A stretch of DNA of 64,000 nucleotides from Pseudoxanthomonas yeongjuensis (GTDB taxonomy: Bacteria > Pseudomonadota > Gammaproteobacteria > Xanthomonadales > Xanthomonadaceae), in NCBI RefSeq assembly GCF_010093345.1, contig NZ_PDWT01000001.1:620001-684000 (forward strand). The letters run 5' to 3'. The first letter of the stretch is position 1, and the number at the start of each line of letters is the position of its first letter. Both the position numbers and the translations under genes were made by a program. The notes beneath the pieces are model-generated. The model had not been told where the DNA came from and did no database searches. It saw only the letters and a program-made list of their open reading frames with translations. Shown here piece after piece: positions 22,512-31,472 of this stretch.

Positions 22512-24881
22512 GTGGCAAAGCAGCTTCCGGAAACTTCCAAAGCCAAGGGCGCCAATTCGGCCGCCCGCAAGCAGGCGTCGGTGGCCAATCCACGCCGCCA
22601 GCGCCTGTGGCGCGACCTTGCGCTGATCGCGATCGCGCCCTTGCTGCTTTATCTGCTGGCGAGTCTTTTCACTTATTCGCCCGACGATCCCAGTTGGTCG
22701 CAGTCCACCAGCCTGACCGCACCGATCCACAACCTGGGCGGGCGGGTAGGGGCGTGGACCGCGGACATGCTGCTTTACCTGTGCGGCTACGTGGCCTTCC
22801 TGTTGCCGATCATGCTTGGCGTGGTCGCCTGGATCGCACTGTTCGGCATGGACACCGATGGCGATGGCGAAGCCGACCTGGGGCCGGCGCTGCGCCTGAT
22901 CGGCATGGTCGGTTTCCTTATCTCGTCGACCGGTCTGTTGTTCATGCGCGACTTGCCGGCCGCCGATTTCTCGGCCGGACCCGGTGGCATCCTCGGCCGC
23001 CTGGTCGGCGGATCGCTCAACAGCCTGTTCGGCAGCCTGGGCGGCAACCTGTTCCTGCTGGCCTTGTTCCTGGTCTCGGTGACCCTGGCCACCGGCCTGT
23101 CGTGGTTCGCAGTGATGGAGCGCATCGGCAAGGGCGTGCTGGCCTTGCCGGACCTGTTCCGCCGCGGCACCCATCAGGCCGCCGAATGGCAACAGACGCG
23201 TGTAATGCGCGAGGAACGCGAGGAAGTGCGCAAGATCGAGGCGGTCAAGCGCGCACGGCGCGAGCCCGTGCATATCGAACCACCACCGGCGCCGGTCATC
23301 GAGAAGAGCGACCGGGCCAAGCGCGAGCAACAGATCCCGCTGTTCCATGGCACCGGTGGCGACGACTCGGGCATTCCGCCGCTGTCGCTGCTGGACGACC
23401 CCAAGCCGCAGACCCGGGGCTATTCCGAGGAAACCCTTGAAACCCTGTCGCGCCAGATCGAATTCAAGCTCAAGGATTTCCGTATCGACGTGAACGTGGT
23501 CGGCGCCTATCCGGGCCCGGTCATCACCCGTTTCGAGATGGAACCCGCGCCCGGCGTGAAGGTCAGCCAGGTCAATTCGCTTGACAAGGACATCGCCCGC
23601 GGCCTCAGCGTGAAGTCGGTGCGCGTGGTCGACGTGATTCCCGGCAAGTCGGTGATCGGTCTGGAGATCCCCAACACCAGTCGCGAGATGATCTATCTGA
23701 GCGAGTTGCTGCGCTCCAAGGAATACGACAAGTCGCCGAGTCCGTTGACGATCGCACTCGGCAAGGACATCGCCGGCCGGCCGACCGTCGCCGACCTGCA
23801 GCGCATGCCGCACCTGCTGGTCGCGGGTACGACTGGTTCGGGCAAATCCGTGGCCGTGAACGCCATGGTCCTGAGCCTGCTGTACAAGGCCAGCGCCAAG
23901 GACGTGCGCATCCTGATGATCGACCCGAAGATGCTGGAACTGTCGGTCTACCAGGGCATCCCGCACCTGCTGGCGCCGGTGGTCACCGACATGAAGGAGG
24001 CCGCCAACGGCCTGCGTTGGTGCGTGGCGGAAATGGAGCGCCGCTACAAGCTGATGAGCGCGGTCGGGGTGCGCAACCTGGGCGGCTTCAACAAGAAGGT
24101 CAAGGACGCGCAGGATGCCGGCCAGCCGTTGATGGATCCGCTGTTCAAACCGAATCCCGACCTGGCGGAAGCGCCAATGCCGCTGGAGACGCTGCCGTTC
24201 ATCGTCATCTTCATCGACGAATTCGCCGACATGATGATGATCGTCGGCAAGAAAGTCGAAGAACTGATCGCGCGCCTGGCGCAGAAATCCCGCGCTGCCG
24301 GCATGCATCTGATCCTGGCTACCCAACGTCCGTCGGTGGACGTGATCACCGGCCTGATCAAGGCCAATATCCCGACCCGGATCGCATTCCAGGTCTCCAG
24401 CAAGATCGACTCGCGCACCATCCTGGACCAGTCCGGCGCGGAAACGCTGCTCGGCATGGGCGACATGCTGTACCTGCCGCCGGGAACCGCGATGCCGGAG
24501 CGCATCCACGGCGCCTTCGTCAGCGACGAGGAAGTGCATCGCGTGGTCGAGCACCTGAAAGCCACCGGCAAGGCCGATTACGTCGAAGGCGTGCTCGAGG
24601 AAATCCAGACCATGAGCGACGGCACCGTGGTCGGCGCCACCGGCCTGCCCGAAGCCGCCGCCGGCTCGGGCGATGCGGAGAGCGACCCGCTCTACGACGA
24701 GGCGGTGCGCATCGTCACCGAAACCCGCCGCGCTTCCATTTCCGGCGTGCAACGGCGCCTGAAGATCGGCTACAACCGTGCCGCGCGGCTGGTGGAAGCC
24801 ATGGAAGCTGCCGGCGTGGTGACGCCGCCCGAGCACAACGGCGACCGTAGCGTGCTGGCGCCGCCTCCGCCGCGCAATTGA
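22512..24881 (+). CDS. ftsK: DNA translocase FtsK
   Basis: Septal DNA pump of 789 residues that resolves chromosome dimers and clears the terminus during division. The N-terminus has about four membrane segments (about 35-200), then a short linker, an alpha/beta translocase module with Walker A G-T-T-G-S-G-K-S near residue 440 and Walker [11 protein letters not shown], and a C-terminal winged-helix gamma domain ending in a V-V-T-P region. The start is a GTG at 22512. The linker is short compared with E. coli FtsK, as in many SpoIIIE-sized relatives. Order ftsK-lolA-rarA is conserved. Confidence 0.95.
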   Translation: MAKQLPETSKAKGANSAARKQASVANPRRQRLWRDLALIAIAPLLLYLLASLFTYSPDDPSWSQSTSLTAPIHNLGGRVGAWTADMLLYLCGYVAFLLPIMLGVVAWIALFGMDTDGDGEADLGPALRLIGMVGFLISSTGLLFMRDLPAADFSAGPGGILGRLVGGSLNSLFGSLGGNLFLLALFLVSVTLATGLSWFAVMERIGKGVLALPDLFRRGTHQAAEWQQTRVMREEREEVRKIEAVKRARREPVHIEPPPAPVIEKSDRAKREQQIPLFHGTGGDDSGIPPLSLLDDPKPQTRGYSEETLETLSRQIEFKLKDFRIDVNVVGAYPGPVITRFEMEPAPGVKVSQVNSLDKDIARGLSVKSVRVVDVIPGKSVIGLEIPNTSREMIYLSELLRSKEYDKSPSPLTIALGKDIAGRPTVADLQRMPHLLVAGTTGSGKSVAVNAMVLSLLYKASAKDVRILMIDPKMLELSVYQGIPHLLAPVVTDMKEAANGLRWCVAEMERRYKLMSAVGVRNLGGFNKKVKDAQDAGQPLMDPLFKPNPDLAEAPMPLETLPFIVIFIDEFADMMMIVGKKVEELIARLAQKSRAAGMHLILATQRPSVDVITGLIKANIPTRIAFQVSSKIDSRTILDQSGAETLLGMGDMLYLPPGTAMPERIHGAFVSDEEVHRVVEHLKATGKADYVEGVLEEIQTMSDGTVVGATGLPEAAAGSGDAESDPLYDEAVRIVTETRRASISGVQRRLKIGYNRAARLVEAMEAAGVVTPPEHNGDRSVLAPPPPRN

Positions 24882-24906
24882 CCGCTGTACCCTGCACGAA
24901 CCCGCA

Positions 24907-24978
24907 TTTGTAGATCCGAGCTTGCTCGGATGCTCTTGGTCCTGCGTAGCAGCATTTGAGGAAGCTCGGATCTACAAA
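24907..24978. repeat. Inverted repeat, TTTGTAGATCCGAGC family
   Basis: Perfect 17-bp arms (24907-24923 and 24962-24978) with outer ends TTTGTAGATCCGAGC enclose 38 bp. It lies 25 bp after ftsK. It contains a GTAG head like the other pairs in this window but has an otherwise unrelated body, so it is a separate REP-like family. Confidence 0.75.
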
Positions 24979-24988
24979 GAATTCGGAT

Positions 24989-25092
24989 AGCCCCGGTAGA
25001 GCGTAGCGGCTTTCAACAGCGAAGCTGGTCAACCGGGGGCTTTCCGTTCCGTTAGGCAAGAGCCCCGGGTTTCGCTACGCTCTACCCGGGCT
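24989..25092. repeat. Inverted repeat, AGCCCGGGTAGAGCG family
   Basis: Near-complementary 20-bp arms (24989-25008 and 25073-25092), with a 64-bp interior that has its own GC-rich pairing. It lies head to tail with the preceding repeat, so the whole ftsK downstream gap of 242 bp is essentially repeat DNA. It ends 31 bp before the next start codon. Confidence 0.7.
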
Positions 25093-25123
25093 ACTGTTGC
25101 TTCCTATGTTGAGTTGGAAACCA

Positions 25124-27058
25124 ATGCACCGTATCGCTGCACTTCTGCTGGCCGTTCTTTTCTCCACTGCATTGCATGCGCAAGAACCCACCCAAGTCCA
25201 GAAACAGCCAGAGCAGGCCCAGGAACCCGCCAACAGCTTCAGTTTCGTCCGCTATCGCGTCGACTACGAAGTGAAGGCCGACGCCGCCAGCGTCGAGACC
25301 AGCGAATACGAGATCCTGATCAAGACCAAGGCGGGCGTGGACAACTTCAGCCAGGTGCGCCTGAGCTACAGCGAGAAGATGGAAACGCTGGAAGTGCTGG
25401 CCGCATACACGCTGACGCCGGACGGCACCCGCCATGACGTGCCCGCCGACAAGATCTACACCCAGGAAAGCTATTCCAGCGCCTCGGCGGCGATGTACGC
25501 CGACCGCAAGGTCAAGGTCATCGTGTTCCCCAACCTGTCGCCGGGCACGCGTCTGGTCTATCGCACCCGCCAGAGCCAGAACATTCCTTTTTTCCCGGGG
25601 TACTTCAACCTGTGGGAGAACCTGAGTCCGTTCACCCAGTACGACGACGCGAAGATCACCCTGTCTGCGCCGAAACAGCTTCCGATGCATGTGTACACGC
25701 GCGACATGCAGGGCAGCGACCGGCCGGTGATCGAAGGCGACAGCGCACGATGGTCGTGGTCCTACAGCCGCAAGGCGCCTATGCAGAACCAGAACTGGAC
25801 CGCCGCCAGCTGGGAATACGGCCCGACCATCATGGCCAGCACCTATCCGGATTTCTCGGCTATGGGCCGCGCCTACCAGTTGAAAGGCGCGGAGGCAGCG
25901 AGGGTCACGCCGATAATCCAGTCGCGCGCCGACGAGATCACCCAAGGCATCAGCGGGCGCCGCGAACAGGCGAAAGCGATCTACGAATGGGTCGCGAAGA
26001 ACATCCGCTACGTGGCGGTCTACCTCGGCAACGGCGGCCTGGAACCGAACGCGGCCGACAGCATCCTCGGCAACCGCTATGGCGACTGCAAGGACCACAC
26101 CGTGATCCTGGAAGCCTTGCTCGCCGCCAAGGGCATCGCCAGCACACCGGTGCTGATCGGTGCCGGTGGTGGCCCTGCATTGCCACGGATCGCTGTGCTG
26201 GGACGTTTCAACCATGCGATCAATTACCTGCCGGAATTCGACCTGTACCTGGATTCCACCAGTCCCTATGCGCGTTTCGGCCAGTTGCCCGCCAGCGACC
26301 TGGGTGCGCCCGTGGTGCATACCGTGGACGGCGCGATCGCACGCACGCCAGCCAACGATCCAAGCGTCAGCGCCTACAAGGCGGAGAGCTTCTACACCTT
26401 CAGCGCCAATGGCGATGTCACTGGGCACACGCTGCAGGACAGTGGCGCCTCCGGAGAGATCGGCCTGCGCGGCGCATTCTCGCGGCTCACCTCGCAGAAC
26501 CGGGCCCGCATCGAGGAATCGATCATGTCGGCCTCCGGTTTCAATGGCGTGGGCAGATTGAAGCTGCAGGGCGATGTCGACGACCTGGACCGTCACTTCG
26601 GTTATTCGTTCGATTTCAAGGCCACCGATTACGTCGATTTCAGCGTGGTCGGCGGCATGATCCTGCCGGATCCGCCGGGCGCCGAATCGATGCGCGGGAT
26701 CTACGCCACGGCTTCCAGCGAAACCAACGCCACCCCGTTCTATTGCAACGACAGCTTGCACGAAGAGACCTATACGCTGGAATTCCCCGCGACCGTACCG
26801 ATCATCGCCATCCCGCGCAGCAGCCGCTTCGACAATGCCGCCGGCGGATACGAGGCCACGTGGAAGAGGGAAGGGCAGCAAGTCATCGCCACCCACCGGC
26901 TCAGGCTGAAGGCGATCCATGGCCCCGACCGGTTATGCCAGCCTGCCGACTACCCGGCATTCCGCGATCTCTACCAGTACGTGAGGCGCGGCTTCCGCGC
27001 GCAGATCGTGTACGGCGACCTGGGCAACGCGCAGGTATCCCCGGACGCCGGACATTGA
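25124..27058 (+). CDS. Exported DUF3857 / transglutaminase-like protein
   Basis: Periplasmic protein of 644 residues. A Sec signal peptide (cleavage near A-L-H-A, residue 19-20) precedes a DUF3857 beta-domain (about 35-220) and a transglutaminase-like domain whose catalytic Cys is C322 in Y-G-D-C-K-D-H, with His in F-N-H-A-I and Asp in Y-L-D-S-T. The start at 25124 was preferred over one 18 bases upstream because it has GGAA before it and begins the signal peptide cleanly. The family may process or cross-link periplasmic proteins or peptidoglycan; the substrate is unknown. Between ftsK and lolA. Confidence 0.85.
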   Translation: MHRIAALLLAVLFSTALHAQEPTQVQKQPEQAQEPANSFSFVRYRVDYEVKADAASVETSEYEILIKTKAGVDNFSQVRLSYSEKMETLEVLAAYTLTPDGTRHDVPADKIYTQESYSSASAAMYADRKVKVIVFPNLSPGTRLVYRTRQSQNIPFFPGYFNLWENLSPFTQYDDAKITLSAPKQLPMHVYTRDMQGSDRPVIEGDSARWSWSYSRKAPMQNQNWTAASWEYGPTIMASTYPDFSAMGRAYQLKGAEAARVTPIIQSRADEITQGISGRREQAKAIYEWVAKNIRYVAVYLGNGGLEPNAADSILGNRYGDCKDHTVILEALLAAKGIASTPVLIGAGGGPALPRIAVLGRFNHAINYLPEFDLYLDSTSPYARFGQLPASDLGAPVVHTVDGAIARTPANDPSVSAYKAESFYTFSANGDVTGHTLQDSGASGEIGLRGAFSRLTSQNRARIEESIMSASGFNGVGRLKLQGDVDDLDRHFGYSFDFKATDYVDFSVVGGMILPDPPGAESMRGIYATASSETNATPFYCNDSLHEETYTLEFPATVPIIAIPRSSRFDNAAGGYEATWKREGQQVIATHRLRLKAIHGPDRLCQPADYPAFRDLYQYVRRGFRAQIVYGDLGNAQVSPDAGH

Positions 27059-27142
27059 GGTTCAGCCTGTGCCGAAGGTGATCGGTACGTGTTCAGCTTC
27101 GGCCCGCAACACTGTCGGCCTGCCTTATTCCAAGGGAATCCA

Positions 27143-27766
27143 ATGAAACAGCCCCTCCGCCTCATCGCCCTGGGCGCCGCGCTGCTCGCCGGTACCGCCA
27201 TCGCTGGTGCCCGCGACAACCTCAAGTCCTTCACCTCGGGGTTGAAAGGCCTGGATGGCCAGTTCACCCAGCAGGTCTACGATACCAAGGGCAAGCTCAA
27301 GGAAACCTCCAGCGGCCGCGTGGCCTTGTCCGCACCGCGCCTGTTCCGCTGGGAATACGCCAAACCCTATCCGCAACTGATCGTGGCCGATGGCAAGAAG
27401 GTGTGGGTCTACGACCCCGACCTGCAGCAGGTCACCGTGCGCGGGCAGGGCAGCGAGGAACAGAACAGCCCGCTTTCCGCATTGATCGACCCTGCCAAGC
27501 TGGACCAGCAGTTCAACGTCACCGAATCCGGCAGCGCCGAGGGCCTGCAGTGGCTGACGCTGACGCCGAAGAGCGAAGGCGACGCCAGTTTCCAGTCCGC
27601 GCGCCTCGGATTCGGCGACGGTGGGCTGACCCGAATGGAAGTGCTGGATGCCGTGGGTCAGAGCACCAGAATCAGCTTCACCGGTTGGAAGCGCAATCCC
27701 GCCTTCGCCGCCGGCACATTCAAATACGTGCCCGTCAAGGGTGTGGATGTAGTCGGCGATCTCTGA
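27143..27766 (+). CDS. lolA: Outer-membrane lipoprotein carrier LolA
   Basis: Periplasmic chaperone of 207 residues that carries lipoproteins from LolCDE to LolB. A Sec signal peptide of about 21 residues is followed by the LolA fold: L-D-G-Q-F-T-Q, R-P/R-L-F-R-W-E-Y, and V-A-D-G-K-K-V-W-V-Y-D-P-D-L-Q-Q-V. AAGGGA lies seven bases before the chosen ATG. The order ftsK-lolA-rarA matches E. coli and many gammaproteobacteria, with the DUF3857 gene inserted here. Confidence 0.96.
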   Translation: MKQPLRLIALGAALLAGTAIAGARDNLKSFTSGLKGLDGQFTQQVYDTKGKLKETSSGRVALSAPRLFRWEYAKPYPQLIVADGKKVWVYDPDLQQVTVRGQGSEEQNSPLSALIDPAKLDQQFNVTESGSAEGLQWLTLTPKSEGDASFQSARLGFGDGGLTRMEVLDAVGQSTRISFTGWKRNPAFAAGTFKYVPVKGVDVVGDL

Positions 27767-27778
27767 GCGGCGGCTTTC

Positions 27779-27832
27779 CCCTCTCCCTTTACGGGAGAGA
27801 GTGGCCGAAGGCCGGGAGAGGGTTCGGCTTTT
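27779..27832 (+). terminator. Hairpin region after lolA, probable terminator
   Basis: CCCTCTCCC (27779-27787) pairs with GGGAGAGGG (27814-27822), and a competing stem GCCGAA (27804-27809) with TTCGGC (27823-27828) is followed by TTTTA. It begins 13 bp after the lolA stop. The CCCTCTCCC/GGGAGAGGG pair also looks like a dispersed genomic repeat. Confidence 0.55.
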
Positions 27833-27990
27833 ATCCTTTCCAACAGGTCCAATAGCTGGACATGCGCGAATCCGGATCGCAAGACCCAATATCGACATTT
27901 CCGCTCCGCCTTGCCCTCTGCCGACGTGGCAGGCGCGTCAGAAGGGAAGTCTTTCGCGCCCCTTGCGACTTGGGCCGTTAGAATGCCCAC

Positions 27991-29355
27991 GTGGCCAAGC
28001 CCAGGACAAAACCGACCGACGAACCCGATCTGCTCAGCGTGGATCGCAAGGCCATGCGGCCGCTGGCCGAGCGCATCCGTCCGCGCACCCTGGATGAAAT
28101 GGTCGGCCAGCGCAGGTTGCTGGCGCCGGGAAGCGCGCTACGCCGCGCGGTCGAATCAGGCCATGTGCACTCGATGATCCTGTGGGGGCCGCCAGGCTGC
28201 GGCAAGACCACGCTGGCGTTGTTGCTGGCCAAGTATGCGGATGCGGAATTCAAGGCGATCTCGGCCGTGCTTTCCGGTCTTCCCGAAGTGCGCCAGGTAC
28301 TGGCCGAGGCCGCGCACCGTTTCGCCGAGGGCCGGCACACGGTCCTGTTCGTGGACGAGGTGCATCGCTTCAACAAGGCCCAGCAGGACGCGTTCCTGCC
28401 GCATATCGAGCGCGGCACCATCATCTTCGTCGGCGCCACCACCGAGAACCCTTCCTTCGAACTGAATTCGGCGCTGTTGTCGCGTTGCCGCGTGCATGTG
28501 ATGGAATCCGTGTCCCGCGAAGACATCATGCAAGCGCTGAAGCATGCGCTGGCCGATGAAGAGCACGGCCTGGGCGGGCAGGGCATCCTGATTCCCGAAA
28601 ACCTGCTAGGAGAGATCGCAGGAGCCGCCGATGGCGATGTGCGGCGTGCGCTGACATTGCTTGAGATCGCCGCGGAGCTTGCACAGGGCGAAGGCGGCGA
28701 GATCACCGAACAGACCCTGCTGCAGGTGCTGGCCGACCGCACCCGGCGCTTCGACAAGGGCGGCGAACAGTTCTACGACCAGATCTCGGCGCTGCATAAA
28801 TCGGTGCGCAGCTCCAATCCCGATGGCGCGCTGTACTGGCTCACACGCATGCTCGACGGTGGCTGCGATCCCGGCTACCTGGCCCGGCGCATGACCCGCA
28901 TGGCGGTGGAGGATGTCGGCCTGGCCGATCCACGCGCATTGCAGATGGCGATCGAAGCTTGGGAGACCTACGACCGGCTCGGCAGCCCGGAGGGCGAACT
29001 GGCGCTGGCCCAACTGGTCATCTACCTGGCCAGCACGGCCAAGTCGAACGCGGGCTATCTCGCCTATGGCGCGGCCAAGCGCGATGTGCGCGAATACGGT
29101 ACCCAGGACGTTCCGCTGCACCTGCGCAACGCGCCGACCAAGCTGATGAAGGAACTCGGTTATTCCAAGGGTTACCAGTACGACCACGATGCCGAAGGCG
29201 GCATCGCCCTGGACCAGACCGCGTTTCCCGACGCGATGGGCGAACGCGTGTACTACGAACCGGTGGAGCGGGGCATGGAGATCAAGCTGAAGGAAAAGAT
29301 CGACCGCCTGCGCGCCGCCCGCGCCGAAGCCGTGCGCAAGGCAAGGAAATCCTGA
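27991..29355 (+). CDS. rarA: RarA/MgsA replication-associated AAA ATPase
   Basis: Clamp-loader-like ATPase of 454 residues that acts at stalled replication forks. Walker A is G-P-P-G-C-G-K-T-T (about 66-74), Walker B V-L-F-V-D-E-V-H, and the C-terminal tetramerisation region carries G-A-K-R-D-V-R-E-Y-G. The start is a GTG. A TAGAAT -10-like element (27979-27984) lies six bases before it, so the transcript may be leaderless, though no good -35 is seen. crcB follows after 3 bp. Confidence 0.94.
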   Translation: MAKPRTKPTDEPDLLSVDRKAMRPLAERIRPRTLDEMVGQRRLLAPGSALRRAVESGHVHSMILWGPPGCGKTTLALLLAKYADAEFKAISAVLSGLPEVRQVLAEAAHRFAEGRHTVLFVDEVHRFNKAQQDAFLPHIERGTIIFVGATTENPSFELNSALLSRCRVHVMESVSREDIMQALKHALADEEHGLGGQGILIPENLLGEIAGAADGDVRRALTLLEIAAELAQGEGGEITEQTLLQVLADRTRRFDKGGEQFYDQISALHKSVRSSNPDGALYWLTRMLDGGCDPGYLARRMTRMAVEDVGLADPRALQMAIEAWETYDRLGSPEGELALAQLVIYLASTAKSNAGYLAYGAAKRDVREYGTQDVPLHLRNAPTKLMKELGYSKGYQYDHDAEGGIALDQTAFPDAMGERVYYEPVERGMEIKLKEKIDRLRAARAEAVRKARKS

Positions 29356-29358
29356 GCC

Positions 29359-29763
29359 ATGGCGCCGATGATCTGGTGGCAACAGCTTGCCTTGGTGATG
29401 GCGGGCGGCGCGCTTGGCGCCGCGGGTAGATTCTGGCTGGGCGGTGCGCTACTGCGACAGCTCGGCCACGGATTTCCGTGGGGCACGTTGGCGGTCAACG
29501 TGGCCGGCTCCTTTCTCGCCGGTTTCCTCATCATCTGGCTGCAGGACCGCGGTCCCTCGGCGATCTATTGGCGCGCCTTCCTGCTGATCGGGATGATGGG
29601 TGGATTGACCACTTTTTCAGCACTGATGGTTGAATGCCTGGTGTTCTCTAAATCCGATCGCAACGACCTGATGCTGCTCTATCTCGGCGTCAGCCTGGCT
29701 GCCGGAATGCTGGCGATCTGGCTGGGCAGCCGATTGGGCCAGGCATGCGCGCCGGCAATCTGA
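29359..29763 (+). CDS. crcB: Fluoride exporter CrcB/Fluc
   Basis: Small inner-membrane protein of 134 residues with four transmembrane helices. Family signatures: G-G-A-L-G-A-A-G-R near the N-terminus, G-T-L-A-V-N-V-A-G-S-F, and G-G-L-T-T-F-S-A in helix 3, whose phenylalanines line the fluoride path. It begins 3 bp after rarA and should be cotranscribed. No fluoride riboswitch is possible in that gap. A strong terminator lies 91 bp downstream. Confidence 0.95.
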   Translation: MAPMIWWQQLALVMAGGALGAAGRFWLGGALLRQLGHGFPWGTLAVNVAGSFLAGFLIIWLQDRGPSAIYWRAFLLIGMMGGLTTFSALMVECLVFSKSDRNDLMLLYLGVSLAAGMLAIWLGSRLGQACAPAI

Positions 29764-29853
29764 CCGGAGCTGCCAACCCGCAGCATGGTGCAGCGACGAT
29801 AGTCGCCCGACCGGTGGTTGCGGCTTCCCATACTTATTTTTTTCGTTAAATTG

Positions 29854-29878
29854 CCGCCGACCGTTCGGCGGTTTTTTT
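29854..29878 (+). terminator. Rho-independent terminator after crcB
   Basis: Stem CCGCCGA (29854-29860) with TCGGCGG (29865-29871), loop CCGT, then seven Ts. It closes the rarA-crcB unit. Confidence 0.93.
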
Positions 29879-29961
29879 GTCCGCTTTGTCCTGCTTTCAT
29901 TTTTCGCCGCGTTCTTGCCGCAAAACCAGGGTAATCGCCGATACACATTTTGGGGAGCCGG

Positions 29962-29985
29962 AGGCCTGTTTCCAGGCCTTTTTTC
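29962..29985 (+). terminator. Second rho-independent terminator
   Basis: Stem AGGCCTG (29962-29968) with CAGGCCT (29973-29979), loop TTTC, then a T-run. It is 83 bp after the first terminator, with no open frame between. It is either a backup stop for crcB or the end of a short RNA starting inside the gap. It also insulates the amyloid operon from upstream transcription. Confidence 0.85.
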
Positions 29986-30091
29986 ATTAACTTACCGTGG
30001 ACAGGCCAATAACAAATCCTCTTGTAAATGACGCAGGCGTCGTCTTTATCAGGCCTCCCCTGGGCTTGTGGCGGCGTGCAGGAGACGAATA
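29986..30091 (+). promoter_or_regulatory. Upstream region of the Fap-like operon
   Basis: Presumed promoter of the five-gene operon. A weak pair TTGTAA (30022-30027), 17 bases, TTTATC (30045-30050) is possible, and a GACGC-AG-GCGTC palindrome (30030-30041) lies in its spacer, where a repressor could sit. GGAG precedes the first start codon. The promoter call is low confidence. Confidence 0.3.
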
Positions 30092-31375
30092 ATGTTTACG
30101 AGAAAAACCCTGATCGCGTCGGCGATAGCGTTGGGCCTCGGACTTCTGGGACCAGCTTCCGCGGCGGAAAACACCGAGAACGGAGATGGCGACGATCTGC
30201 TGGTCGCAGTGGATGTAGTCGCCACGGACAACAGCAACAACAGTGATAACAGCGACAACAGCGATAACAGCGCGAATGGCGTTGCCGGTGCCGAGGGTTA
30301 TGGCAACGCTGCCGCCAACAACGGTGGTACCGCAACAGCCAATTTCTCCAGTTCCTTCAATCACAGCAAGGCCATTGCCACGACCAAGCTCGAAGGCTAT
30401 GTGAGCGACGTCTACGTGCATGACATCGGCAATGTCGCCAAGAATTCCGGCGACGCCAATGGCGGAAAAGGCGGCAAGGGCGGAGCCGGCTATGGCGGTG
30501 ATGGCTATGGCGGCGAAGGCTACGGCGGCAACGGTGGCGACGGCGGTAACGGTGGCAACGGCGGCAACGGCGGCGATGCCGACAACGGCAGCGCATCGGC
30601 AGGCGATTCCAGCAATGGCAGTGCCACCATCGGTGATGCCTATGCTGGAAACGGCGGTCGTGGCGGACGCTCCGACAACAACGGCAGCGGCAGTGGCGGC
30701 GATGGCGATGGCTATGGCGGCCATGCCGGCGGCTGGAGTGGGGCAGGCGGTGGCGACGCTGCTGGTGGTGGCGGTGATGGTGGCGGCCTGGCCGCGGCGG
30801 GTGGCGGTGACGGCAGCGGCACCAGCGGCGACAGCACCACCGGCGATACCACCGGCACGGGCGGTGCTGGTACTTCCGGCGATGGCACTGGCACCGGCGG
30901 TGCCGGCACTGGCACCGGCGGGGCTGGCACGGCCGGGCCGGCGACCGCAACCGGCGGGGCCGGCAGTGGCACCGGCGGCAACAGCGGCGACGTGGCGAGC
31001 ACCGCGGGCAACGGCGGCGATGGCGGGTCGGCCACTAATGGCGATGCCACCAATGGCGGCGCCTCGTCCAGCGCCACCAATGGCGACGCCCTGGCAGGCG
31101 ACGGCGCGACTGGCGCGGTCGGCGCGGAAGGCGGCGTCGGCGGCGATGGCAATGGCGGCGTCGGTAATGGCGGCGTCGGCAATGGCGCCACCGGCGGGGC
31201 CGGCGGAAATGGCGGATCGCTTGCCAACGATGCCGGTACTTTCGACATGTCCAACAACATGACCAGTGTCGGGCAGTCGGCGGCGGGCATCATGGTGGCA
31301 GCGCAGAACAGCGGCATGGCGTCGCTGATCCAGCAGGGCATCACGGTGCAGGCCAACCTGACCGTAGGTCCGTAA
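30092..31375 (+). CDS. Glycine-rich exported protein, predicted substrate of the Fap-like system
   Basis: Protein of 427 residues with a Sec signal peptide (cleavage after A-S-A, about residue 24). Then come an Asp/Asn/Ser stretch with repeated D-N-S (about 46-60), a more ordered segment (about 83-120) containing K-L-E-G-Y-V-S-D-V-Y-V-H-D-I-G-N, a very Gly/Asn/Ala/Asp-rich region of about 265 residues built of G-G-x and T-G-G-A-G units, and a distinct 38-residue C-terminus rich in Gln, Asn and Met ending V-G-P. It sits where Pseudomonas fap operons encode fibril subunits, but the body is Gly-rich rather than a FapC repeat. A surface fibre or biofilm role is inferred. Confidence 0.75.
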   Translation: MFTRKTLIASAIALGLGLLGPASAAENTENGDGDDLLVAVDVVATDNSNNSDNSDNSDNSANGVAGAEGYGNAAANNGGTATANFSSSFNHSKAIATTKLEGYVSDVYVHDIGNVAKNSGDANGGKGGKGGAGYGGDGYGGEGYGGNGGDGGNGGNGGNGGDADNGSASAGDSSNGSATIGDAYAGNGGRGGRSDNNGSGSGGDGDGYGGHAGGWSGAGGGDAAGGGGDGGGLAAAGGGDGSGTSGDSTTGDTTGTGGAGTSGDGTGTGGAGTGTGGAGTAGPATATGGAGSGTGGNSGDVASTAGNGGDGGSATNGDATNGGASSSATNGDALAGDGATGAVGAEGGVGGDGNGGVGNGGVGNGATGGAGGNGGSLANDAGTFDMSNNMTSVGQSAAGIMVAAQNSGMASLIQQGITVQANLTVGP

Positions 31376-31387
31376 ACGCAGGACGGC

Positions 31388-31419
31388 ATGCACCGGGCTG
31401 CCCTCGCAGCCCGGTGCAT
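31388..31419 (+). other. Intergenic hairpin within the Fap-like operon
   Basis: A perfect 14-bp stem (31388-31401 with 31406-31419) with a CCTC loop and no T-run, 12 bases after the first gene. It could stabilise the upstream message or partly stop transcription, giving more of the first protein than of the export machinery. Confidence 0.7.
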
Positions 31420-31472
31420 CTCCCGCGCCGAGCCGCAGGGGCGGCAACGTGCGGGACGTATGGGAGAAAGCC

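Noticed and set aside
29356-29358. Fluoride riboswitch for crcB
   Set aside because: Only 3 bp separate rarA and crcB, so there is no leader in which a riboswitch could sit.
30480-31200. CRISPR-like array in the repetitive GGCGG-rich stretch
   Set aside because: The short repeats are in-frame Gly-Gly codons of a protein with signal peptide and stop; there are no uniform repeats with unique spacers and no cas genes.
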